Shown in pieces: positions 19,601 to 34,431 of a stretch of DNA of 64,000 nt. Location: the NCBI GenBank assembly GCA_023055355.1, contig JALJCS010000001.1, positions 109,012,881 to 109,076,880 of the forward strand, written 5' to 3'. The notes below the pieces were generated by a model, which was not told where the DNA came from, searched no databases, and saw only the letters and a program-made list of their open reading frames with translations. How positions within the stretch are numbered: the stretch's first letter is position 1; the number at the start of each line of letters is the position of its first letter. The DNA is from Agelaius tricolor. Taxonomy: Eukaryota; Chordata; Aves; Passeriformes; Icteridae. The position numbers were made by a program, and so were the translations under genes.

Positions 19601-22600
19601 CAATAAGCCACCTCAAGAGCCGCAACCTCGGTGCCACCCTGAGAGGCCCTAGACAGGACCCAAGCTAGCACAGCCAGGATCCCAGGGCTGGGGCTCTTTT
19701 CTTACATCCCCTTTGCCCTAAAATCCTGCTTCAGCCCCGTTCCCTTGCACTGATGTCCCAGTACTGGGAGCACAGCCTGGCAGATACAAACTGGGCAGCT
19801 GCAGGAGGTGCTTGCCCATCCCCATTCTTTCCTGGGCTGGCCCTGAGCAAGACTGGCCACAAGCCCCTGACCAAAATTGTGCTCATGATTAGAGATGGCA
19901 GCAATGGAAGGGCAGGGCAGGTACATCCATGGCCCTTGGGAAGCAGCTCTGGTTTTGCTCTAAAGGCTTGTGGTCTCAACAGTGATACCTGTGCCCAGCT
20001 GTGCAGTCGGTTTCCAAATGAGCATTGGAGTCTTTACATGTGTTTGCTATAAACACCCAGCTTTTAGACTACACCCCAATGTTTGTACTGGCTGTCCTGC
20101 TGTCCCTACCTGGGCTGTGACTGAGAGGAGCCATTCAGGAGGAGTTCAGCACAGCTCCTGGGGGACACCCCAATTCTTATTGCCTTTCTTGGGAGCCACA
20201 TGCCACAAATCACTGTGGGACTTGTTCATAAAACACCCAAGTATTTCTAAGATGAAGTTATGACCTACATAGCAGCTGTATGTAGATTTCCTTCCTCCCT
20301 CACATCTGCTTGAGTTTGTAATCCCCTCCAGATACAATATCCAGGAATGACTGTGTTGTTTGCTGCACTGCCGTTGGTCTTGCTTGACCTCAAAAAGCAG
20401 CCTAGGAGATGAGGTGGAGCAGTGGCTGCAGGTATGAGTGGTTCAAGAGCTGCTGAGCATGGGCAGCATGGCTCAGGCCCTTCTGCTGTGTAGGGCAGAA
20501 TTCTCCTTACCCTGCTAGAGAGCACCCAATAGAGAGGCAGGCTGAGGAGCAGAGGGGACAAACCTTAGTGGAGGCAGAATGCTCTCCAGTTTCCTTCAAA
20601 ATCTTAGCTACTCATCCAAAATGAGAAAGCTGGAAAACAAGGGCCCTCCCTGACCATTAAACCCATTTCCTGAAGCAGCACACACCCCTGCAAAACACTC
20701 TAAGTGCCTTGTTAGACTTGAACACACTAAATCTCAGTTCTTTGCCACTGGTCTCTTGCCCATTATCTCCCTCTGTATTCATTAGCCTCAAGGAAATGCC
20801 TCACCCCATGTGAGTCTGACTTCAAAAATATATCAAGAGAAGGACCCAGACACAGACTTCAGTTACAGGTTCTCATTTACCCCAGATTTGGGGTGTTTAA
20901 GTGTGGGAATACCAGTTGATGCCATTTTAGTACATTTTTAAAAAACTGATTTTCAGTGTAATTGTTTAGATCAATCTAAACACTAAGGCAGCGATGAGTA
21001 TCTATCTACACAGAGGAATATATCCAAGATCAAGCTTATTTAACACTGGAGATTTAAAGACAAACTTTTTATTTTTAATCTAAAAACTTCAGTACTTCAA
21101 GGCCAGAACTAAGCAATGAAAACAAGGACCATGGAACTAAGATGGCTGTGCTCTGGTTTTGGTACCTCCATAACTAGTAGCGAGGTCTGGAACAAGTCAG
21201 TTGACCTTCCCATACAGTGCCCAACTCATTTGTAGAATAGGTACAAGACTTGTTCAGGCTGTGGTGTAGGACTAATATTTGTACCTTTTTTTGAGATCCT
21301 CTGATCTGTAACTGCAAGTAGTTTGTTGTTCATAGAGACAACAAGTTGCTTACAGTACTATCTGCAATATCATAATATTTAGAAATCCTCACTTATGGGC
21401 TATGACTACCCTGAACTCAACATAAACTCTCTCTGCCCAAAGGACCTCACAAACAAAGCACTATTAAAAACCCAAAAAACCACTGTGGCTAGGTGCATAG
21501 CTTAAATTTCCATTTTCTCTCAGCATTTTCCCACGAGGGCATTGCATGTGAGAGCACACAACAGAGAGTCAGATCACACCCGGATCGGTTGCACTGGCAT
21601 GCCATTTGGCAATACAAGAATGACATAAATTAAAGTGAAACCTCCTCACCTCAGCCTAAGTGAAAATGTGAAGAGCAAGGGGGTTGAGGAGGAAGGGGAG
21701 ATATTGATCCATATCTACTCAACAGTCAGACCAGTGGTGTGGTGGCAACAAAAGACATGCCTTTGCTTTTTCAGTAACTAATAATCTATAGAGAACCATT
21801 TCCTTTTCTGCTGTTGAGATAACACATTCGCCATCTCAGCTTCATGCAAATAATTCATGCCTCTGCTTACCTAATTTACCTCTCTGGTGCAGACACCAGG
21901 GCAGAAACCTCCCACCAGCACTGACTGACATGCTGCACTGAAAAAAGAGCCATCTCACCCAGAACTTTCCGAAATGCTTAAATCATTAGAGGCTAACTGC
22001 ACCAAATGCTCTGCAGGAGACACATGGCTCCATAAGATTAAATGGGTTAATTTTGCTGGTCTTCAGTCTTGCCTCTGACCCATATGTGCTTTGCAGGCTG
22101 GAACTGACATTATCCAAAGAAAAGCATTTGGTATCTCTGCACACAGACCACAGCTGGTCAACAACTCATCCCAGATTTAAACATAATGTATTAACTCTCA
22201 TCTGTTGCCAGAAATTAATATTACATGCTATTAAAAGCCCGGGCCCCCAGAAGTGTGCTGAACTGAGGGGGCCTTCACATCACTTGGAAACAAACAGGTA
22301 CCAGGTTGGACATGTGTCTGCATTGAATGGAAACCTTGTTCTAATCAAAATGCTGACACCACTTTCACTCGCTCACACACACTCACCTCTCTCCCTGCAT
22401 TACCGCACTGCAGCAAGGTTCAAATGTCAAGCACCAAAAAAAAGTGACAGAATTAATTAAGCTTGTCCACACATAGCTTCAGGAGCAGCCCTTGCTTGCA
22501 GGATCACACACTGGTTTTCCCACAGGACTTGTACCTTGCTCAGTGCACAAGGCAGGAAATGCTTTCCCTGCATGGGACAGGGCAGGGATGCCAGGATGCC

Positions 22601-25600
22601 ATTCCTGTCACCCCATCTTCCTTTCTGGCTACATGGCTCTGGCCTTTGTGCTCCTGCCCCACTCTCCATCTGGGGCCGTTTGCTCCTGAGTGCTCTCAGT
22701 GGACCCATTGGAAAGATGGCTGAAGGCTTCACCTGGGAGAGAGAGGTGGTATCCTTAGACAGGACTGAAAAAGAAATAAAACACAGGAGTTTAAAGTCAA
22801 AAACTCTCTTTGGGTGCCCAGAATCTCAGGGCAGTTTATCCCACATGTTATTTGACTTTAGCTTATCTTAACCTCAGGGGTCAACTGGGAGTCCTGAACA
22901 CCTTCAAACCAAGCACAAATCAGGGATAACTACACTACATGACCTGTGAAAATTCAGGCTGAATGACTTGCTCCATGCAATGCACAACTCCTTGGGTAAC
23001 AGCCAGTGGAAAACATTCTCCCTAGGCAGCACTCCAGTCTGTGGCCACAACAGCCCCTCCATCTACCCCTCCTCTTTCAAGAGACCATCTCCAAGGTGTG
23101 GGATTTACACCTTAGAGCCTCCTTTGGTTCCCAATTCCAAAGGCCAAGGGCAAAGGCAACACACAGCCTGTAAAGACCACATCATTATGCACGTCCATGA
23201 AGGACTGACTGAACCTTCATTCCAGTTTTTCTCATCCTCTGAGTGCCTGAGATTGCTGCCTTGGTGCTGCTCTCACCAGCTGCGTGGGCAAACTCTGAGG
23301 CTTTTGAAAGCACATGCACTGGTAAGATTTGTCCATTCTGTGATTGTCCCATGCTATGGCTGCACAACACAGTGGGATTGGCGCTTTTCATGTACCAATC
23401 CACCAGCTCTGCTAGCTGTGGCACTGCTGCCAGGAGAAGGCTGTCACCCATGACACACACTGGCACAGGAGGGTGGTGAACCTTCCACTCTTCCTCTCCA
23501 GCTCTGTTACCTTTCTCATTCTCCCCTTCCCTGTGCCCATCCCTCTCCTCTTGCCTTCTAGGTGAGCATCCCTGGGGCTCCTGGACCCCTGACAGTGCTG
23601 CAAGTTGGTGGCCACCAGCTTCTTCAGTCTTCCCAGAGTGAGAATTTCTGGTGAAGTGAAGCAGTGAAACACTACTTTTCTTTGGAAAACATGGTGCCTA
23701 GTAAGTGAGGGACCCACACAACTAAGGGCAAGGGTGAGATAAAATACTAAGAGAGAGAAAAAGAAAAAAAAAAGGAAGAACGCATTTTCACAGTCTGCAG
23801 ATGCAAAGTGAAACTATTTTGATAGATTCAGCTCTCCCACATTGAAAGGTCCAGAGTTTCTCATCTCCGACTTTACTCTGAGGCATGAAATTTCAATGGC
23901 TTGACAAACTGTGACATCCACGATGCTTTCTGGCTCCTTGGAAGCTTATTGCCACCCTGCCAAAGCTCCCTTTCAGTATTTTGCTGGGTTGATATTACCA
24001 AATAACTCTTTTTTAGGGTTTTCCTTGTTTTGACACGTCTTCCTTTGCTAATACTTTTCCCTGCAGCTGAAAATCCAGTGATATGGAGCTGGTGCTCTTG
24101 TCAGGACACTGACATCTCCATGACTGGATACAGGCAGCCAGGGAAGAAGATAACTGGGTCCATGCTAGCAAAATGTCCCTTTTAGTGGCAAGTGATCACC
24201 CCCAGCTTTTTCACGGATGCTGAGAAAATTGCTACACTGCTAATGTATGCAAGAGCCATTTGCCTTTAGCCTCTTCACAGAGATTCCCCCAGCTCAGCAG
24301 AGGGCAGATCTGCCCATTCACAGCCTCATTTCACGTGGTCTTCAACTACAACCCATGTAGTAGACATTTAAATCAAGACTGGCTTCTTCAGAAGCATTTT
24401 AAATGAAGAGAATTGTGTTTCAACATGATTTTACAAAAGCTCAGCCATGTGCTTGCCTTCCCACAGTTAGCTCAAAGGGATAACAATTCCATATACTGCC
24501 TTTGAAAAGATTCTTGTTTTGCTCAATTCTGTTTTAGCAAAATAACAATCTAGCCACAGGAATGAAGGAATTGGTAAATGTTTCAGTTTGGACTGAACGT
24601 CTTTCAAAAGAAAATGGAAGGAAGGAAATGGAACTTCTCAAGGAAGTTACAGAAAGGTTCAAAGGAGTGGGTGACACTCATTAGCTTGTATCATACAAGG
24701 AAACAACCAAGGATTAAAAATCTATTATTCTGGGATTATGCTATGAATTTTCCTCCAAGCATTATGAAAGGTTTCTGTCTCCCTGTTGACAAATCATCTT
24801 CTACAATGTTGTCTAAATACATAGTGCCTCATCCACTCACTGTCATCATTGTACCCTGTGATTCAGGGGAGATAAGAAGATAAACCAAAAGAGAAGTAGC
24901 TGCTGGTTGGTTGTACCACCTGTGAAATATTCATACCTGATGCATTGTTTGCTACAGTTGATGCTCAGATACTTAGGATAACTTTCCTTCTTCTCCCTCA
25001 TGAAAATGTCCCAGTATCATCTTGGTCAGTTTTGGCACTGACGCATATGTGTGCTCTGCCCTGCTTCAGGGATAACTAATGTACCTCTAGAATGATTTTT
25101 AAAAGCTAGGAATGGGGTAGAACAAAACACAAAATCTATGCTCTGGAGAATTTTTGTCCTAGTACACACAGAAATTAAATTGTGTTTGTCTCCTCCCTCT
25201 GCTCTAAGGACAGAGGTAGCATTAGTAATACAGAGCATGTCACTCTTCAAGCTCCCATGCAGATTTTAAAACATAGAGAGCAAATGGCAAATTTACCTTT
25301 CATCTCCTTTTGAAACTTAAGTTAGGCCTTATTGGTAACAAGTGAAATTAAACTGGTTGCTGCTGTTTAACTTCTCTGTGCTGTTTCCTCACATGAATTA
25401 GTCATGACCAACTCTACTTGGCAACTGTCCTTACAAAAACCAGAACAGAGAGAAGGGTTAAGCACTCCCATACAATTTACCCAATAAATTTGTCATACCC
25501 CTCATATAGAGTTGTCCCTCCAGTTTTGCCTGTTCCCTAACATATCTGACAGTTTGAACAATGTTGGCAATATTTGAGCAATTAGGCATTCCAAGTGGAA

Positions 25601-28600
25601 AGGTTAATACACCTTACCCTCAAATGCAGGGTGTGTTTTGTCTTGTGCCTTTAACCATCCTTGATGAGCACCGATTGCACAACAGCCATGAAGTAGGAAG
25701 GTCTTTCAATTTCAGTACAGCCCAGCTTGTTTTGGTTTAGCAAAAGGCCAATGATCCAATGCAAGGATGGGATAAACACACCTTGACTTGAGTGTTACCG
25801 AGGCAGATAAGAAAGAGGGAACTTCACGGTGGTTATCACTTTCTGGGTGTTAAATGCTTTGGTCATCCTGGCAAGGCTGCAAAACCAGGTAAAAGATAAC
25901 TCATAAAAGAAGACATTCTGATGATGGAGTTTGGAATAGGACTGTCTAGGAGGTGTGAGACTTAGTTCACAGGTGGTTTATTTCCTACTCTTTTGGTTGA
26001 GCAGCATTAGGACCTCAGTTTCTTTTTTGGCAAGTTCTCAGAAACATCAGTCTGTTTGCGGTCCAAGCAGCAAGTTCTGGGCAAGAGTGGACAGAGCTGG
26101 AGAGATCCTGCAGCCTTGCACCAGCTGGGACCTGCAAAGATCCCGGTCAACCCGGATAAAAGCACCTCCCAAACCAGCCAGCCAGCCCAGCAGCCGCCAT
26201 CCTCAGCCCCAGCCACTGCTGAAGCTGGAGAGCAGCCGTGGGTTGCAAAGAGCAGCGCTGCAGAGGAGCACCCAGGTCAGCAGGAGGCCAGCAGCTGCTG
26301 GACTGGCTGCCACAGCCCTGCTCTGCCGCAGCAGGGCACACCCAGCCTGCCTGCCTGCCTGCCCTGCCCGGCAGGGATGCTTGGCTCTGCCGCCCGGACC
26401 TAACTTAAGAAAGAAAAAACAAATCTAAGCAGCATGGAGAGATGTTTTGCAGGCCACAGCAATGCTGCCCATCCACCCTGAGCCTTCACGGAGGTCTGGA
26501 GCACTGGTGGACGAAGGAGGTCAGGTCTGGGATGTCTACTTGCCCTCTCCCACAAAACCTGAATGGGTCTGAATGACCCAACCTGTGCTAGGGTGGTCCT
26601 GCAAGGCCCCACAAACCTCACCAGGGTCTCTTGTGCAGCAGCTCCGGTCTGGTAAAAGCTGCTGAGAATTCGGCACCCGGCCTCTCTACTTGTGGCTGGT
26701 GGTATTTCCCTTGCTGGGGTGATGTTGATGTTCGTAATGAAGCTTTGGCAGAGAAAGAGAGACATGTTGTAACCATTAGCAGACTTTACATTTAGAATTT
26801 ATCTGAGGAAAGGACAAAGGATAACTCAGCTTGATTAGGTTTTTGTACAAGTTTGGGTCTACACTCTCCACTGAAGTATCAATCCCAGTCTTCACCATTT
26901 TCTTCCTCTGACCCAGAAAAACTTGATCATGAAAATAATGTTAGTTAGAAAATAATGGAACTGATAAGTCATTGCAGGCACATGTGTGTCTCATTATACA
27001 TCAGTTCGGTTTCACTATATATTTTACACAATGTAACATAAATTTCACTACGCACCACAAGTATTTCAATATGTGATAGTCAGAAAGTGGCAGTTTACAC
27101 TAAAAGTTTCAGTATGTGGTAGGATATTTCAAATACTATAAATTCTCCTTTTAAATTAAATGCATTGTGTAGATTAGTAAGAAATGCAGTTGTTTTAGTT
27201 TACTCAATGTGGTTTTCTTTCAGAACAGTATTTTAGTGCTGTTCTGTTCAATTGCCATGTTTATTTTATTAATACATATTAATGGATAATTAAGTGAAAA
27301 TTCATTAAATATACACCACACAGGACTCGGGCAGGAGTTCTGTTTCTTAGAACTTTTATCTCAGCTCAATTTATACTATATTAACAAACACTGCATTTAG
27401 AGAGAATGTATTAATGAAAAGAATAAACTTCCTGTTATGAGCCTGGTTTTTTAAGTGACTTTTCTTTGAGCAAGTAAAATTTGAGAGATCTTAAAGCTTC
27501 TGTGAGAGTGAATTGTTAAAGCAATGGGCAGGCATATCCAGGGTTTGTACTGATTCACCACTTATTGCAGATCACCACAATATCAGTCAAAACCAGCAGC
27601 AGAGGAGTTGGCACTGCCAGTGCTGTGCTGTTCCTCACAGCTTCCATCAGTTCACCATAGAAGTATCATGTCAGCCAGGCCTTTTCCTAGCAAGCCCATC
27701 CCAGTTACTGAAAAGGGGTGTTCACCATGGCCCTGCTACACCAAAAACCTCTGTCACAGAGCTACCACATCATCACTTTTTTACACATGATGTATTTCAG
27801 TGCAGGAGAGTACAGATTACCTCTGAGAGATACTTGCCATGAGCCAAAAGCATATCAAAAATAATCACATGGGTTAGTAAAGCCAGGGCACATCTGGCAG
27901 CAAGGACCATCTCCTGGTCACCTTGGTCACAGCTACAGTAACACTTCCACACTGGTGCAGCAAAGTAATTTCCCCAAATCCTGCACCTACCATCAGAAAT
28001 GCAGAAAGAAGAAAAAAATTAGGCTAATTTTGGTTATGAATTTTCCCTCAGAATTCAGAGCACAGAAGCCACACTGAGCACAGCTCCATGCAGAGTTCTA
28101 TTTTATTCAAAAAACAGCCTCAGCAGAGATTATGGGGCAATGCTAAACTCCAGCCCGAGAGAGAAACATCAGTCAGTTAGCTCTGCTCTGCCTTCTGCCC
28201 CTCAAGATACAATCACACAAATCATTTCCAGAGCTTTTCTCCTGATAAGCTCAAAATGTTCATGATCTGCACTGAAGTTCAGTGTTCAGCAGAACCAGAG
28301 GTCTCATCTGCCCCGTGTCACGCTCGAAGACAAGGGTGACCCTGCACCGACGTGACTTTGGCCAAGCTGCTTAGAGAGTTACAGAGGCCTGGATTAATTG
28401 GAAACTGGGTCTTTTAACATAATTCCTTGCCCCATGGCAGAGCCAGCAGACCTCATTGGCTCCCTGCCAAATAGTTCAAGCACCTCTTAACCAAGGAACA
28501 GGTAAAGAGCTTGGGTTGGAATGTGCTGGATTTCAGCCTGGCAGCTTCAAATCTCCTAACCCGCAAGAGCAGCTTATCTCTGTTTGCAGGTCAGAGACCT

Positions 28601-31600
28601 CAGCAAAGCCCTGTTAACAGGTGCATGCTGGCACAAGATCAAAAGTTTCTCTCTCCAGATTGCAGCAGTTCCTGGGTTTCTTGCAAGTGTGGCAAAAAGG
28701 GCCACCAAAGTGGCCAGTGACATACTCGGGGCTGGCTGAGTCTGCTTCTGCTAATTCATTTGGCAAAGCATGTCACCAAAAGTGCTTCCTTAGCTCACAG
28801 AATGCATCCAATGCAAGTATAAAGCTTGGCTACCCTACTCTTCCAAAATTTAAAACCAAGACCCACAGTTCTTGTCTGTAGTCTCTGACTACCATAAGAA
28901 ACAAATTGTGCCCCAGACACACAAATCAAAGCTCATGGGGTGTGTCAGATGCTTCCCAGGGACCAGGCTGAGGGAAATACAAATGTTTCTGTCACATGTG
29001 AGGCATGTGGACAGTTCAGGTTTGCTGTGATCACTGCTTTCATCCCAGATAGGGGCTGGGTACAATGGGAGCTGCCTTCCTGTGCCAAGCCTGAAGACCT
29101 GAACTATGAGAGTTTCCTCATCTGCCTCCTTTGTGGCTGCCTGAGAGTCTCTGTTTTGGACTGGGCAAAACCTGGGCTCATATCTCCCTTCAATAAGAAG
29201 TTTGGGATGAAATAAAGGTAATGTTTTTAAGTTCATGTCTATTTTGCAGCACAACCAGGCCTGAGCTCTCCCTGTTCCTATTTAAAAAAAGGAGAAGCAA
29301 CAGCAGTGCAAGCTTTGTCATATTCACTTGCTCCCATGTTAGATCTGGGCTAAGATATACATAAAGCAATGTATTTATGCCCTAGATTCCACTGCTGATA
29401 CTGCCAGCAAAAGCTAAATTACAGTGATTTTCCTGTAGTCAGGCTGCTAGTCCAACAAGTTTTGGAAGGAAGCAAATGTATTACACACATCCTCCAAGTC
29501 CCTCCTAAGCACTGTCAGGCAATAATTTTAGCTTACTCTTATTACTTATCATGTATAATTGGTATTGAGCTGTCCTTTAGCCATCATGAAAGTTACATTA
29601 TCAAAGCTATTGCATTACTTTCACTAATTCATCGTGCCCAAAGTTTTTGGCATTTCTCAACTGACAAGGCAGAACAGCAACAGAAGCTGACAAACCATAT
29701 ACCAACCCATGATCAAATCCAAACCTTTTCATTTGACCCAATTAAGTCTCACTTGATCTGTAGGCTAAACACAGGATTTCAGGAAAAGACATGGCCATGC
29801 TTGCAGCATCCTCTGTTGTGATTTCAGAAGCAGCTGGCATAGGCTTGAAGACTGCAGTTTCATGGGTACCAATAAAATTTAATAAAGGACTTTTCCATCT
29901 TCACTGATGAAGAGTAGGACCATATATGGTGTATAATTAAGCTGGTGAGTGTTCATTGTTTTGAATATGACCTACCTTTTTTTTCCTCTTTACTCAGCTC
30001 TGACTGAAGCTAATATCTGCTTATCAAAATCCTTCTGTTTTGAGTCAATGCATCTCCATCTATGCAAATCTGAGAGGGGATGTGCTCACAACAGTTCATA
30101 TTCCTGGTAGCTGAAATATCCCTGGGGAACATCTCTGCTGTATTTGTGTTTCATGGACATCTCTCTCTTTGAAGTCAACTTCTACAGGTTTTCACACAGA
30201 AAAATTTCATCAGTCTCATTTCCTCCACACAGCTGTAGCAGTAAAACATTATCATCAGCATGCAACCTTGCAAAGTGACACCTTAAAGAAAAAAACTTGA
30301 TAAAAAAATGTTGTCTTGGCATGATGGGAAAATTTTTCACATCAGCAGCTTCCTGCACTCTTTTCTGTTGATTTTCATCAAATTAACATTTCTTTGTTTT
30401 AAAAATAGAACAAATATTGGTGCTTCAACAATAGACTGCAACAAACAGCATTCTGCTAACCTTATGTGAGAAAAAAGACCAGTTAGACCAAACCTTTCAT
30501 TCATTTCTGCACATCCCTGCCTCTCCCTGGTGTTCTCTTCAGGACAGAGGAAGCAGTTTTGCTTCATTTGTACGATTGCTTGAGAGTTTTGGTGGGAAAA
30601 AAGCTTTTCCTCAATGTTCATACTACAGCTTCTATGCTCTGAGACATCAAAAAACTGCAAAATTCAGCATCTGTTGACTTTCATCTGTGTGGACAGGGAA
30701 GCATTTCCCTGTTCTGGAATTGGGGTGTGCAATATTGTTTACAAGGATGGCAAACCTCCCAACTTTTATTTGCAAAATGCTCCACAGATACAGATGAAAG
30801 CCATGAAAGATGCTTGGGGGGTACTTTTGTATCTTAAACGAGATGGCCAAGCAAAAAGAAACAGTTTGTCCATATACAGGGTGCTCTGAGGACTGCTCTG
30901 TGGCAGCACAATGCATTTTACCTTCTGGACAACTACAAAAGATTACCAAATCACTTGCCTAATGCTGGATTTCTATGCATGGAAACCTACTGGTTCCCAC
31001 ATCCTGTAAGCATAGGAAAACACTGAGGATAACACAAATTTCATTCTACCACAGTAGCAGGAAACAGCAGTCAAAACCAGGACAGCACAGAGAGGTGTAC
31101 TGGAATTAGCAGTTGTCCTCTGAAGCTGGCATATCAAATCATGTTTTATTTTTTAATTTTAAAATTTTAACATCCCATTATTTTCACAGAGCTGGCAGAT
31201 CCAAAGAGCTGGAGAGGAACGGACCAAATCCAGACAACTTCTTACATGCAGAAGCATCAGAGGATGCAGCAGTCCCAGGCTGTGTTTAGGAAGCTCAAGA
31301 GCTGGGGGAAGTTTCTGCTGCATGGGAGTTGTACCTGAGATTCAGCACTGAGGGCTTTGCTTAAAAGGCACAAACCAATACTGGCACAAAGGAACCTCAC
31401 AGGCCTCAACAAATCCTGAATCCCACAGCCCATGCAAAAATAAAGCATTAAAAGCAAGACTGCTCTAAATTCATTCTCAATAAGAACCATCACAGATCAG
31501 ACTCACACCTTCCCTGCAAGCTGACACTTGGAATTTACAGTTATCCTTCAGCTGCTTCTGTGGAAATAATGAAAACCACCAAAATAAAACTCAGGAATCA

Positions 31601-34077
31601 ATCCAGATCTTTGTAGCACTCCAGCTAGGCATATCCTAAACCCTGGGTGGCGGGAGAGGGAAGCCATGCTGTCTTTCTTGCTCAGTTAGCAATACCCCAG
31701 AGCACACTGAAAGTAATTATTTCCATCTGACACACACAACCTACAGACCTGAAAATGGACTGCTACTAGAAATCCAATACACCAGTGAGTAAGCAGAAGC
31801 AACCTACTGCTTTCATGTGAGATTGGTCACAGTGCTGTGGAGATGCCACAAGTGCAGTGCACTGTTAGCCTGTGCTTGATAGGGTGGATGCTCAGTGCAA
31901 GTCTCCAGACAGAGCAGTGCATCAAGCAACAGCTGGGAGAGAACAGAAGTCTAGAAAATATCCAACCCACTGCAGAAATCACTTTTTGTCCTTCGAGAAG
32001 TATTAGACTTGTCAATTTACCCCCTTCTTTTGAGAAAAAGCTGGTAATGACTAAATTATCTATTTGAAGAAAGATAACTGCTTTGAGATTATGAAATTCT
32101 TTGAGCAAATAGCCACTGTTTGTAATAAAAAGTAATTTCAGGATGAATGTGTAAGACTTCAGCAGGTACAAACAGAAATTGAAGCAGAGCAGTTGCCATA
32201 GCTCAGCCCATAAAACCATCAGGTATTTATATGATTGCTATTTTTGAGATGATTGACCACTATCACCCAGAGCAGAGATGTCACTCTGTTGATGTGGCAG
32301 CACTGCCTTTCATTCCTATACATCTGACTCAAGGTGCTGCATCCATATGTCTGCACCACTGCAACCCCTCCTTTCCAACAAGAGCACTGTGCTGGGTGGG
32401 GAGGAGAGGGGAAAGGGAAATGAGCTGTAGGCATCATTTCAGTAGCCACTAGAGTCTGAACTACTTGATAAAATGAGGACAAGTTCTATTTCTTTATGAG
32501 ACTTGTGCAAAACATTCCAGGAAAAGTAAAGCATTATTATCTGAAGGCACCACTTAACCTTTGAACTGTGTAACAATTCTCTTCTTAACCATAAATACAG
32601 GACTACATAGGCCCATCTGCCTTCCACAGGTTGGTGAGTGGCCATGTGTGTTGTGCCTTGATCCAAAACAAGGATAACTAAGATGATTCCCAGTCCTTAT
32701 ACACAACTGGGACCAGACAACCAGACTCAGTCCCATGCACAGAAGATGAGCTCAGATTGAATTACCTGGCAAAGAGCGAGTTGCTGGTTTAGCAGGACCT
32801 GCAGAATTTTAAATAAAGGATGAAAACACACCTTTTTTTAAGAGAAGAGTCTCAGGAGCAAATGTAAAAAGCAAAGTCCTCACATTTGCTAGAAATGATA
32901 TTGTAATTGCTGAAGAATCTGCAGTTCCTAAAGTCATCCTGTGATCCCCCATGAATTGCTCAATAACTGGGAAGTGGGCTGGCTAGAAGCAAACGGGCTA
33001 AGGAGCCACTCTCCCATTGTTAAAATAATTGGGATGTCTAAAGATCCTCAGTTAAGATAACAAACTAACTCTTGTGGTCTGATCTAGCTGAAATATTTTG
33101 GACATTGTGTTTCTGTCAGTCCAAGGAATTTTTTCTTTTTTTGGACAAAAGAGGCAAAAGCAATAGATCTGCATGATGAATCCCCAAACAGTCACACCCC
33201 AGTCAGATCGAACAGGACCTGTCTCAGACTGCAATATTCATCTCCCCTTTCTTTTTTCCTGGGAGCTGTTTTTGTCAGACACAGTATTTTCCAGAGGGGA
33301 AAGTAGGATCCAGAATCTAAAATACTAGGAATGCCACCCCCACCAACTACACATACTAACCCCAGCCATATCAAAGCAGACAAGAAAAACTAAGGGTGCT
33401 GCACTGTGTTGGTTCAAATTAAACAAGCCAAGGAAAAGATTTTTTAAATTTTATTTATGAGATGTGAAGAAGTTGCTTTCTACTTGCCAAACCATGGTGC
33501 TAAATACCTAAGACACTGTGAAAGGGGCGCCTCTATTATTCAAAAAATATTTGTATGCTTTTGGTGGATTAATTGCATTTAACATTTTGGTTAAACATAC
33601 AAACAAGCACAGCTTTTTGTTGTTGCTTCAAATGAAGCCACAAAGAGAACAAAAGGCATCCAACTGAACCAATTTAGGTTTATAAACATATTAATTTTAA
33701 GAGCACTATGTGTACACTTAAAATGAATTTAAAGCAGTCAACCTTTGCAGTACGATGCCCATTTTCACTGTATCCAAATTATCCATAAATCCAGATGTAA
33801 GTTGTCACAGGCACTTCTTTGGAGAGCTTGCAAAGTTAAAAGTTAATGTTTCCTATTAATTAATAATTGTTTTCAGCTGTTTTGGCAAGTGATTAAAACA
33901 AAGTGTCTGCCTTTAATGTTACAATATAAAAGTTTTCTTCCTCAGCGGCTTGAGCGCCAAGCGGGATTTGCCTCATTTGCAGGAAGGTGTCACACGTGAT
34001 TGCCTGGGGCATTTGCAAGCAAAGAAGGTGAGCACTACTGTACCTGCCAGTGCAGGGATTCCCATTCCACATCGGCC

Positions 34078-34431
34078 TGGCTCTGGCAGGACAGGGTTAA
34101 TTTTTGCTCAGGAGGGGATGGCCAGGCCCTGGAGGTTATTCTGTACCCCCTCACAGTTGCCTGGATCGGTGTAGTGTGGTGGAGGGAGCAGCTGGGTGTT
34201 GTCAGGGGGTCTCTGTGTGTGAATCATTTGCCTCTTTCTTGTACCCTCTGCCATTAATATTGCTGCTCACACTGTTCATTTTCTCATCTCATTGCTCTTT
34301 CCAGTGAACTGCTCTCACCTTAACCCCTGATCTTTACCTTTTGTGCCTCCCAGTCTCCTCTCCATCCCATGGCAGGGGGAAGGGAGCGATGGGAATACTA
34401 AATTGTGGAACACCATTCCCAAACCATGACA
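34078..34431 (+). mobile_element. Degenerate solo LTR of an avian endogenous retrovirus (ERV-L-like)
   Basis: The segment begins TGGCTCTGGCAGGACAGGGT, resembling the TGG...AGAGTTAATTTT start of a common bird LTR. It continues with a CATTTGC...TGTACC section and an attenuated 'ATTAAACTG...CTTATCTCAACCC'-like section near 34300-34328. Next is CTCTCCATCCCATGGCAGGG near 34358-34377, and it ends AAACCATGACA. The order of these blocks matches the family as I remember it, but divergence is high. No internal gag, pol or env sequence is seen beside it, so it is a solo relic. The boundaries are estimates and no clear target-site duplication was found. The family name is uncertain. Confidence 0.6.

Larger units (their letters stand above)
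13981..34077. other. PRDM1-ATG5 intergenic region, left part
   Basis: About 20 kb without a recognisable protein-coding gene, tRNA or other structural RNA. It has GC-richer stretches at about 16.1-16.6, 17.5-18.3, 19.6-20.2, 22.5-23.5 and 26.05-26.45 kb. In these, overlapping ORFs on both strands (up to 161 codons) show no domains. A CTGC tetranucleotide run lies at about 26345-26363 and a TCC run near 18230. The regulatory candidates at 14.1, 16.1 and 16.6 kb are listed separately. A non-coding RNA here cannot be excluded from sequence alone. Confidence 0.7.

Noticed and set aside
22968..23453. 161-codon intergenic ORF
   Set aside because: Low-complexity Ser/Pro/His composition without domain; opposite-strand ORF overlaps; no splice or promoter support.
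25955..26428. 157-codon ORF in a GC-rich block
   Set aside because: Composition follows CTGC and CAGC repeats; a 115-codon ORF in another frame is equally open.
26666..26676. GAATTCGGCAC, resembling a cDNA-library EcoRI adaptor
   Set aside because: The full adaptor sequence is not present and this is genomic context; taken as coincidence.
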